This document shows positions 1-6,222 of a DNA stretch of 6,222 nt, piece by piece. The stretch spans positions 1 through 6,222 of the forward strand of contig CAMWHH010000044.1 in NCBI GenBank assembly GCA_947174035.1. The letters run 5' to 3'. The notes beneath the pieces were generated by a model. That model was not told the origin of the DNA and searched no databases. It worked only from the letters and a program-made list of their open reading frames with translations. Both the position numbers and the translations under genes were made by a program. Origin of the DNA: an uncultured Mycoplasma sp. (lineage in GTDB: Bacteria; Bacillota_I; Bacilli_A; Mycoplasmatales; Mycoplasmoidaceae). Positions within the stretch are counted from its first letter, which is position 1. The number at the start of each line of letters is the position of its first letter.

Positions 1-615
1 ATCTAATATTTCATTAATTTTTCTAATTGATTTACTTTTGTCAAATGAAACTACATATGAGAAAACCGAATCATTTAAATCATCTCTTTTTAAAGACAAT
101 CCAAAATCTAATTGTAATTCTTCTTGTTCAATTTTAGTTTCAAAAATACTGACAATTTCATTATTGATGTAATCACATGATATTAACTTTTTAGTAAAAA
201 TGGGTTTTCAATCAGTTTTATCAATTGTACTTCGATAATAAAAATTTTCATAATTACAAGCTAAATCATTAAAACTTAATTCATACTTGTATTCAAAAAC
301 TTTATTTGCAAAAATTATTTCAATGTTTGTGAAATTATTAAAGTGATCTTCAATTGAATCAACATTAGCATTAAAAATTTTTCTTAAACAAAGTTCTTTA
401 TTGATTGAGTGGAAAGAATCATCATAAGAAAATTTAACTCAACTTTTCATGTAATAAATTGTTAGTTTTATTAATTCAAATAAAGAAGATTTGCCAGTTC
501 CAGGCAATCCAAAAAGATAACTAACATTTTTTGCAGAACCAAAAAAATTAAAAAAGTTTATTTCTTGTTCATCTAAAAAACATGCAAAATTTTTAACTTT
601 AATACTTTTAATCAT
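1..615 (-). CDS. AAA-type P-loop ATPase, N-terminal part (runs off left edge)
   Basis: This is the first 205 residues of an ATP-binding protein; the frame is open to base 1, so the C-terminus is outside the window. Residues 1-13 (IKVKNFACF at 5-13) match the opening beta strand typical of RecF/SMC/OLD-like ATPases. A Walker A motif, GLPGTGKS, follows at residues 36-43 with Lys42 as the nucleotide-binding lysine. The rest is Asp-, Asn- and Phe-rich with no motif I can name; Walker B and signature motifs would lie further on. No signal peptide or membrane segment is seen, so it is probably cytoplasmic. Two Trp codons are TGA (439-441 and 208-210). ATG at 615 is chosen over TTG at 624 because the AAGGAAAG ribosome site (626-633) is 10 nt from the ATG but only 1 nt from the TTG. 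Family members include DNA repair proteins and phage-defence ATPases; which applies here cannot be told. Confidence 0.85.
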
Positions 616-625
616 ATTAATCAAT

Positions 626-633
626 CTTTCCTT
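626..633 (-). promoter_or_regulatory. Ribosome binding site of the AAA ATPase gene
   Basis: The minus strand reads AAGGAAAG, a good Shine-Dalgarno match, with a 10-nt spacer to the ATG at 613-615. It decides the start: the in-frame TTG at 622-624 would leave almost no spacer. Confidence 0.65.
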
Positions 634-642
634 ATTACAACA

Positions 643-677
643 ATAAAAGTAAGATATATAAACTACCTTACTTTTAT
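643..677. repeat. Perfect 11-bp inverted repeat upstream of the ATPase gene
   Basis: Arms ATAAAAGTAAG (643-653) and CTTACTTTTAT (667-677) are exact reverse complements with a 13-nt AT-rich loop. The repeat lies between the stop of the 103-residue gene (700) and the ribosome site of the ATPase gene (626-633). On the minus strand the 3' arm is not followed by a T-run, so it is a poor terminator in the direction of the genes. On the plus strand a T-rich stretch follows (685-690), but no plus-strand gene is seen that would need ending. It could be an operator for a repressor dimer, a leader hairpin, or an mRNA processing site; the sequence alone does not choose. Confidence 0.5.
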
Positions 678-699
678 ATTAATATTTTTTATAAACTTA

Positions 700-1011
700 T
701 TATCTACAAAAAACTACAAATGAATAACCACTTCAAATTTTTTCTAAAAAATGTTCAAATCTTGAAGAATTAAAAAAAGTCAAACACTCTTCAAAAACTT
801 TGATTTGAAAAACATTATCTACAACTATTTCAGATTCAGAACCTGTAAAATATCTTCAAGCTCTTAAAAAACTTGGTTTATTTAAAATGAATCTAGGTTC
901 TAATAATTCAGCTCAAATAGCTAAAGAGTTTATCTTTTTTGAAGATGTATATTTGTAATAATAAAATTCTTTATCATTCTTTTTACTTATTTTACTTATA
1001 TAAATTTTCAT
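700..1011 (-). CDS. Hypothetical protein, 103 aa, unknown family
   Basis: I do not recognise this protein. The frame runs from ATG (1009-1011) to TAA (700-702) and is open only when TGA is read as Trp (W33, W52, W93). Residues 1-30 are Lys/Tyr/Ser-rich and basic. The remainder (LLEPRF at 36-41, AWRYFTGSES at 51-60, SSRFEHFLEKIW at 82-93) has a mix of aromatic and charged residues that looks like a small folded soluble domain; no signal peptide or membrane segment is evident. Codons (GAA, TTA, AGA, GCT, GGT) match those of the neighbouring genes, which favours this strand over the opposite open frame. An in-frame TAA sits just upstream (1015-1017), so no earlier start is possible. Weak points are the lack of a clear Shine-Dalgarno sequence and the short length. 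An extended -10-like promoter lies just upstream (1042-1050). It precedes the ATPase gene by 84 nt in the same direction and may form a pair with it. It could also be a remnant of a larger gene. Confidence 0.55.
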
Positions 1012-1041
1012 AAATTACTAAAAGACACTTAATAATATTAT

Positions 1042-1050
1042 TTTATAACA
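1042..1050 (-). promoter_or_regulatory. Candidate extended -10 promoter for the 103-aa gene
   Basis: The minus strand reads TGTTATAAA, that is TG-n-TATAAA, an extended -10 element. A start of transcription about 7 nt downstream would leave a leader of about 24 nt before the ATG at 1011. No good -35 hexamer is seen about 17 nt upstream, which is acceptable for the extended -10 class. It lies after the pdh terminator, so it would give the left-hand genes their own transcription. Confidence 0.4.
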
Positions 1051-1110
1051 TCAATATGATTAATGCTATATTTACCGATGATATTTTTATAAATTTTAAA
1101 AAATAAATAA

Positions 1111-1140
1111 AAAAATTATGGAATTACTTCCATAATTTTT
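1111..1140 (-). terminator. Rho-independent terminator of the pdh operon
   Basis: Arms 1111-1123 and 1128-1140 are a perfect 13-bp inverted repeat (AAAAATTATGGAA and its reverse complement) with a 4-nt loop at 1124-1127. On the minus strand the hairpin is followed by a T-rich tract (about 1094-1110). It starts 20 nt after the pdhD stop codon and so ends the pdhABCD transcript. Confidence 0.85.
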
Positions 1141-1160
1141 GGTTTGTTTATTTGAATTAA

Positions 1161-2552
1161 CTATTCTCAAACTTTATCTTTAAAGTTTTCTAAAACAATT
1201 TTTCTTGCAACTTCTCAAACAATTTCAGAATAAGTTGGGTGTGGGTGAATAGTTTGCGATATTGTATAAACAGTAGCTTCAGTTTCCATTGCTAAAGCAA
1301 TCTCAGAAATGTAATCTGAACTTTCTTCTCCTACAATATGACATCCTAAAATTTCACCACAATCTTGGCTAACTAATAACTTAATAAAACCAAAAGTTGT
1401 TCCATCAGCCAAGGCTTTTCCTAAATGTGAGAATTGATATTTTGCTGCAAAGTATGGAATATTTAATTCTTTTAATTGCTCTTCTGTATAACCTACAGTT
1501 GCAACTTGAGGGTGTGTATAAATACAACCAGGTACTTTTAAAATATCCATTTTAGTTGGTTTGTTTAAAATGTTGTTAACTGCAACAACTGCATTTTTAT
1601 AAGCAGAGTGTGCAAGCATTACCTTGCTTGTACAATCCCCAATTGCATAAATATGTTTTAATGAAGTTTGCATATAGTCATTTGTAATAATTGACCCATT
1701 TCTTGCTAACTCCAATCCTAAAGGTTTTACAATATCTGTACTTGGAGCTCTTCCAACAGATACTAAACAATATTCAAATTCTTCAGTGAACTCTTGATTG
1801 TTTAAATCATAATAAACCTTACCATTTTCATATTTTTTAATTTGAGCATTAGTAACGATTTTAATTCCTTTATTAGTTAGTAGTTTTGAAACTTCAGTTG
1901 AAACATCTTTATCAAGTACTTCAAGGATTCTGTCAACTCCTTGTAAAATTGTTACTTGACTTCCAAGTTCTGCAAATAAAATTGCAAATTCAACTCCGAT
2001 TACACCACCACCAATTACTGTAAACTTACTTGGAATATTTGGTAAATTTAATACCTCATCACTTGTTAAAATTTTTCCTTCACTATATCCTATATCAAAA
2101 CCAGGAAGGTTAAATTTTCTTGGTGAACTTCCAGTAGCAATAATTAGGTTATCAAAATTAATTAATTCATCATTAACACTAACAGTATTTGCATCAACAA
2201 TTTTAGCTAATCCTTTAATTGTTTCAGCCTTTGCTGTTTTTAATAAACCTTGAACACCCATTTGTAATTTTTTAACTACATCATTTTTTCTTGCAATGAT
2301 TTTAGATCAGTCCAAAGTAATTGAATTAGTATTAATTCCTTGAATTCCATAATCAGCTGCTTTTAAAACATATTGGTGAATTTTAGCAGAATTTAATAAT
2401 GCTTTTGTTGGGATACAACCCTTATTTAAACAAACACCACCAAAATCATTTGACTCAATACAAAGTGTTTTTAGTCCACTTTTAGCAGCTTGTTCAGCAG
2501 CAATGTAACCACCAGGTCCACTACCAATAACTACAAGATCATATTTTTTCAT
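1161..2552 (-). CDS. pdhD: Dihydrolipoamide dehydrogenase (E3) of the pyruvate dehydrogenase complex
   Basis: This FAD enzyme reoxidises the dihydrolipoyl group of E2 and passes the electrons to NAD+. The protein is 463 aa, normal for E3 without an added domain. Visible in order are the FAD-binding GSGPGG (residues 10-15), the redox disulfide C41-LNKG-C46, ATGS (139-142), the NAD-fold GGGVIG (181-186), VGR (266-268), the second FAD motif GDC (305-307), and the catalytic pair His438/Glu443 in HPHPTYSE. There is no N-terminal lipoyl domain, unlike some Mycoplasma E3 proteins. Three Trp codons are TGA (2307-2309, 1215-1217, 1167-1169); a standard-code reading would break the gene. The ATG at 2552 has AAGGAT (2564-2569) upstream. 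It is the last gene of the operon, 24 nt after pdhC, and the terminator follows. One oddity is Gln204 at the end of the second NAD-domain strand, where most relatives have Glu. Confidence 0.96.
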
Positions 2553-2576
2553 AATGTTTTCTTATCCTTAGCAGTA

Positions 2577-3989
2577 TTAAACAAATAAGAAAGCAATATT
2601 TTCAAGGTATTGTTTTACTTGATTAGCAAATCTTGCAATGTCACCACCATCAACTCATCTGTGGTCAGCAGCAATAGTTAAAATCATAACTTTTCTTTCA
2701 ACCATTTGGATTCCAACTTTTTTAACTTTGTTAGTAGCTGCACCTAAACCTGCAATTGCAACTTCTGGATAGTTAATTACTGGAACACCAAATTCAACAC
2801 CTAAAGAACCATAGTTTGTAACTGAGAATGTTCCTTTAGATAGATCTGCCATAGTAATTTTTTTAGTTCTAGCTTTAGTAGCAATTTCAGAAATTGTTTT
2901 TGCGATTTCTAAAATTGATAAACTATCAGCATTTTTAATGTTTGGAACAATTAAACCATCTTTTGTATCAACAGCAATTCCAATGTTAACTTCATTTCTT
3001 AAAATTAATGTATTGTTAACATCATCATTTACTGCATTAAACATAGGGAATTGTTTCAATGTTTTAGCAATAGCTTTAATGATAAAAGGTAATAAATTAA
3101 GTTTTACATTTTCAGTTTCTAAAATGTAATCTTTAATTTTATTTCTTTGATCTCAAACTTCTGTAACATCAATTTCAACTGATAAATTAGTATATGCAGC
3201 TTGACTTCAACTTCTTTTCATAGCTGCAGCAATTGCTTTTCTAATAGAAGTCATTTCTAATGTTTTATCACCTTCATTAATAGGTGTAATAGCATTAACT
3301 TTATTAGCAACTAATGTTGAAGAAGAAGCAGTTGCAACAGTTGCTGTTTGAACAGGAGCAACTGCAACAGCTACAGCTGGACCAGAAGAAACTGGACTCA
3401 CACTTGCAACTGAAACAGGTGTAACACTAACTTTAGAAGAAGAATTTAAATAAGCTTCAACATCAGCTTTAGTAATTCTTCCTAATTCACCTGTACCCTT
3501 AACTAATCCAAGATTAACGTTGTTACTTTTTGCAAAAGCTCTAGCAACAGGACTAGCTAAAACATCTTTATTAACAACTTCATTGTTAGCAGATGATGAT
3601 TTAGTAACATTTAATGAGTTACTTCCAAATAATGGAAGAACTGCATCTGAAACTTTCACTTCACCAACAACAGAAGCTCCTTTAGATTCACCTTTTGGTT
3701 CTTCGCTAGCAGCAGGAGCAGCAGGTGTTGCTGCTACAGCTGGACTTGATGAATTTGAATCATCTATTTCAAAAATTGCATCACCAACATGAATTGTTTC
3801 ACCAACTTTGATTAGAATTTTTGAAATAACACCTTTAACTGGAGAAGAAATTTCAGTGGTAATTTTATCAGTTTCTACAGAAAATAAGTCTGTTCCATCA
3901 TTAACAGAATCACCTTCTTTTACTAGAATGTCTGATACTTTTCCTTCGTGAATTCCTTCACCAATATCAGCAAATTTAAAAATATACAT
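2577..3989 (-). CDS. pdhC: Dihydrolipoamide acetyltransferase (E2) of the pyruvate dehydrogenase complex
   Basis: E2 forms the core of the complex: it takes the acetyl group from E1 on a swinging lipoyl arm and transfers it to CoA. The protein is 470 aa. Residues 1-77 are one lipoyl domain with the lipoylated Lys42 in ETDKITTE. Residues 78-142 are an Ala/Ser/Pro-rich linker. Residues 143-181 are the peripheral subunit-binding domain (ASPVARAFAK, then GTGELGRI). Residues 182-240 are a second linker rich in Val, Ala, Ser and Thr. Residues 241-470 are the catalytic domain, with the active-site DHRWVDGG giving His443 and Asp447. Three Trp codons are TGA (3207-3209, 3153-3155, 2655-2657), so a standard-code reading splits lipoyl and catalytic parts that are one protein. 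The start ATG at 3989 follows a strong AGGAGAAAG site (3997-4005). The gene lies 45 nt after pdhB and 24 nt before pdhD. Confidence 0.96.
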
Positions 3990-4034
3990 AATTTTACTTT
4001 CTCCTAGAAATAATACTCTTTATATAATACTTTA
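3990..4034 (-). other. pdhB-pdhC intergenic gap with short direct repeat
   Basis: At 45 nt this is the widest gap inside the operon. It carries the pdhC ribosome site (3997-4005). It also holds an exact 8-nt direct repeat, AGTATTAT on the minus strand, at 4024-4031 and 4010-4017 (14-nt period). The TATTATATAAA stretch could act as an internal -10, but no convincing -35 is seen, so an internal promoter is only a possibility. Confidence 0.3.
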
Positions 4035-5033
4035 TTATTCCTTAGTATTTGCAAGAGTAATAATTTCTTTTGCAATTCTTTCAGGACTAACCATATGTAA
4101 GTTTTCACCTAAAGCATATGGAACAGTAATATCTCAACCAGTTAATCTTACAGGAGCAGCTTTTAAACTATAGAAAGCTTTTTCATTTACAGTTGAAATA
4201 ATTTCAGCACTTACACTAAATGATTTAACAGCTTCATGAACAATCATTAATTTTCCTGTTTTTTTAACAGAATTAATTACTGCATTTCTGTCTCAAGGTT
4301 TAATAGTTCTTAAGTCGATTAATTCAACTGAAATATTAGGGTTTGTTTTCTTAACTTGTTCAATAGCAGCTAAACAGTCATGAACACTTGCACCAAAAGT
4401 AACAAGAGTTAAGTCATTTCCTGAAGTTACAACATTAGCTTTACCTAATTCAATTTCATATAATTCTTCTGGAATTTCTTGTTTAAATGCACGATAAATT
4501 CTTTTTGGTTCAAAGAATACAACTGGATCTGGATCATTAATTGCAGCAGTTAATAAACCTTTTGTATCATAAGGAGTTGAAGGCATAACAACTTTCAATC
4601 CTGGAATATGTGCAAAAATTGCTTCTAATGATTCAGAGTGGTGTTCAAGAGCTTTAACTCCTCCACCCATAGGCATTCTAACAACCATAGGACAACTAAA
4701 TCTTCCCCTACTTCTGTTTCTATATCTTGCAGCATGAGTGAATAAGTTCATAAGCCCTGGGAAACAGAAACCTGAGAATTGCATTTCCACAACTGGTCTT
4801 AATCCAGCTAATGAAGCACCTACAGCTGTACCAACAATAGTAGTTTCAGCAATTGGAGAGTCAAATATTCTTCTTTCTCCATATTTTGCTTGTAATCCTT
4901 GAGTGGCTCTAAACACACCACCTTCAAACCCAGCATCTTCACCATAAACAATGATTCTTGGGTCTTTTTCCATATTTAAGTCTAAAGCATTTGTTACAGC
5001 TTCAATGTTATTTACAATAATTGTCTTAGACAT
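4035..5033 (-). CDS. pdhB: Pyruvate dehydrogenase E1 component, beta subunit
   Basis: Together with PdhA this makes the alpha2beta2 E1 enzyme, which decarboxylates pyruvate with thiamine diphosphate and transfers the acetyl group to E2 lipoyl. The protein is 332 aa, normal for the family. Visible features are GEDAGFEGGVFRAT (residues 31-44), IFDSPIAE with Glu63 (the glutamate expected to contact the thiamine ring), the conserved GLRPVVEMQF (77-86), and MPMGGGVKALEHHSES (120-135) with the active-site histidine pair at 131-132. The C-terminal half shows DLRTIKPWD, VHEA and RLTGWD, typical of the E1 beta C-terminal domain that binds E2. Both Trp codons are TGA, the first at 4293-4295. The ATG at 5033 is 2 nt past the pdhA stop and its GGAGG site (5043-5047) lies inside pdhA, so translation is probably coupled and subunit amounts balanced. 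Confidence 0.96.
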
Positions 5034-5035
5034 TA

Positions 5036-6112
5036 TTATTTACCTCCATTTACTTTCATCGCTTCAGCTTTTTGTTCTAGAAGTGATTCGTCTAATGTTT
5101 TGTAAGTGTAATCAAAAATATCACTTACAGTAACAGTTGTGTTGCTTTCCATAGTTTTGTAAGCTTCTTCGATTTCATTACTAATTTTTTCTTCTAATGC
5201 AGCTTTTTTAGCTTCATCTAAAAGACCATTTCTCATCATTCATTTTTCTAATCTGATAATTGGATCTTTCTTTTCTTGTTCTTTTTCGTATTCTTCTGTT
5301 CTATATACTCTTGGGTTATCACTAGTTGTATGAGGTCCCATTCTGTAAGTTACAAATTCAATTAAAATTGGTTTTTTGTTTTGTAACACATATTCTCTAG
5401 CAGCTCTAGCAGCTTCAACAGAAGCAAATAAACAGTTACCATCAACTTTAATAAAGTCTAAACCAGCAGCAATTGCTTTACTAGCAATGTCTAATTGACC
5501 AGTTTCTTTAGCAGTTGGTGTAGAAATAGCTCATTGGTTGTTGTTTACACAGAAAACTGTTTGAGCATTTCTAATTGAAGCAATGTTCATAGCTTCATAG
5601 AATTCACCTTCAGCAGTACCACCATCACCAATAAATGTATAAGCAACATTTGGTTTGTTTTCATAATTTAAAGCCATTCCAATACCAGCAGCATGTGAGT
5701 ATTGTGTTCCAATTGGAACATTGAAAGGTAAGAAATTTAATTCTTCAGGCATTTTGTTTCCTAACTCATTACCTTTTCAAACAAGCATAATTTTTCACAT
5801 AGGAACTTTTTTATGTAAAAAAACAGCAGCTGATCTGAAAGCAGGTGCAAATCAGTCATCTTTGTGCATACTAATAGCAGTAGCAACTTGTAATCCTTCT
5901 TCACCTAAGTTAGGTGGGAAAGTTAACATTTTACCTTGTCTTTGTCATTTAAGCATCTTTTCATCAAATCTTCTTGAAAGAAGCATAGTGTAGTAAGATT
6001 CTTGAATTTCTTCGTTAGTTAAAGGAATTGTATATCCCGCTTTTGTAACATTCCCATCTATGTCTAATACTGAATAAGTTTCAGTTTGACTAGTATATTT
6101 ATTAATTAACAT
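5036..6112 (-). CDS. pdhA: Pyruvate dehydrogenase E1 component, alpha subunit
   Basis: This is the thiamine-diphosphate-binding subunit of E1, partner of PdhB. The protein is 358 aa, typical for the family. Features in order are LLSRRFDEKM (about residue 44 on), PNLGEEGLQVA, AFRSAAV, and IGTQYSHAAGIGMA with His140. The thiamine/Mg motif opens with GDGGTAEGEF (162-171) and ends at NNNQW (190-194). The loop TYRMGPHTTSDNP (255-267) follows. All six Trp codons are TGA; reading them as stops would leave only fragments. The ATG at 6112 has AAGAGGAG (6119-6126) about 6 nt upstream. The protein is complete, shows no frameshift, and is the first pdh gene of the operon. Whether another gene precedes it in the transcript cannot be seen from this window. 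Confidence 0.96.
5043..5047 (-). promoter_or_regulatory. Ribosome binding site of pdhB within pdhA
   Basis: The minus strand reads GGAGG inside the last codons of pdhA, with a 9-nt spacer to the pdhB ATG. The strong match and the 2-nt gap to the pdhA stop point to translational coupling of the two E1 subunits. Confidence 0.7.
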
Positions 6113-6222
6113 TTAATTCTCCTCTTAAATATTAGTCTTAACCTGATATACAAAAAAATAATTTCAAAATATTTAAATTTATATTCTAAAGTTTTTATAA
6201 ATACTAAAATACTTGTTTAAAT
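6113..6222 (-). other. Leader region upstream of pdhA
   Basis: This is a non-coding, very AT-rich stretch. It holds the pdhA ribosome site AAGAGGAG (6119-6126). On the minus strand TTGAAA (6162-6167) resembles a -35, but no good -10 lies at the right distance. TATAAA-like hexamers occur at 6178-6183 and 6194-6199 without a clear -35. A heptamer, AGTATTT, occurs twice (6207-6213 and 6199-6205). The operon promoter may be here or beyond the edge; I cannot assign it. Confidence 0.3.

Larger units (their letters stand above)
1012..1160. other. Intergenic region between pdhD and the 103-aa gene
   Basis: These 149 bases hold the pdh terminator hairpin (1111-1140) and the candidate promoter (1042-1050). 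They also hold a 12-bp AT-only palindrome, AATAATATTATT, at 1031-1042. No RNA gene or additional coding frame is visible. Confidence 0.6.

Noticed and set aside
622..624. TTG start for the ATPase gene, three codons upstream of the chosen ATG
   Set aside because: Only 1 nt would separate it from the AAGGAAAG ribosome site; the ATG at 615 has a normal 10-nt spacer.
728..958. Open frame on the plus strand ending at TAA 956-958, possibly a frameshifted gene fragment with an ATG at 720
   Set aside because: It has no start codon in frame, no ribosome site, and uses more of the codons rare in the neighbours (CTT, GTC). The minus-strand frame over the same bases has a proper start, stop and upstream promoter-like element, so the plus frame looks like its shadow.
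1031..1042. 12-bp perfect palindrome AATAATATTATT
   Set aside because: It is made only of A and T in DNA of this composition, and chance occurrence is likely; not treated as an operator.
2938..5993. Plus-strand open frames at 2938-3129, 3520-3792, 4951-5133 and 5721-5993
   Set aside because: Each lies antisense inside a well-conserved pdh gene and encodes nothing recognisable; they are shadows of the real genes.
1161..6112. Apparent splitting of pdhA, pdhB, pdhC and pdhD into pseudogene fragments
   Set aside because: All the breaks are TGA codons at positions where related proteins often have Trp or the frame continues smoothly. With code 4 all four genes are intact with no frameshift.
6199..6213. 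AGTATTT repeated twice upstream of pdhA as a possible regulator site
   Set aside because: Seven AT-rich bases repeated twice is not strong evidence, and the window ends before the surrounding region can be judged.
1..6222. CRISPR array, tRNA or rRNA genes, riboswitch, insertion sequence ends
   Set aside because: I saw no spaced repeats, no cloverleaf-like sequences, no conserved riboswitch core, and no transposase or terminal repeats in the non-coding stretches.

Overview
The window comes from a wall-less bacterium (class Mollicutes) that reads TGA as tryptophan (genetic code 4). Every intact reading frame needs this: I count 19 in-frame Trp codons over six genes, all TGA and none TGG. The DNA is very AT-rich, coding frames prefer A/T-ending codons, and starts carry AGGAG-type ribosome binding sites. 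The sequence style of the E2 subunit and the E3 layout suggest the Spiroplasma/Mesoplasma/Entomoplasma branch; that placement is inference, not something tested here.

Right and centre (6112 down to 1111, minus strand): a complete pyruvate dehydrogenase operon in the order pdhA (E1 alpha), pdhB (E1 beta), pdhC (E2, dihydrolipoamide acetyltransferase), pdhD (E3, dihydrolipoamide dehydrogenase). Gaps between genes are 2, 45 and 24 nt, and a perfect 13-bp hairpin followed by a T-rich run closes the unit 20 nt after the pdhD stop. All four proteins are full length with catalytic residues visible, although a standard-code reading breaks each into pieces. Together they convert pyruvate, CoA and NAD+ to acetyl-CoA, CO2 and NADH. 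The acetyl group is carried on the single lipoyl domain of E2, and E3 reoxidises the lipoyl group. The region upstream of pdhA (6113-6222) is an AT-rich leader without a confident promoter.

Left (1-1011, minus strand): beyond the terminator lie two genes unrelated to central metabolism. The first is a 103-residue unknown protein (700-1011), preceded by an extended -10-like promoter and invisible unless TGA is read as Trp. The second is the first 205 residues of a P-loop ATPase of the RecF/SMC/OLD-like 'AAA' type (1-615), which runs off the left edge. An 11-bp perfect inverted repeat sits between them. This pair is the only accessory-looking part of the window. A defence or addiction role is possible but not shown by the sequence. 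Everything else is an ordinary, well-preserved metabolic operon.
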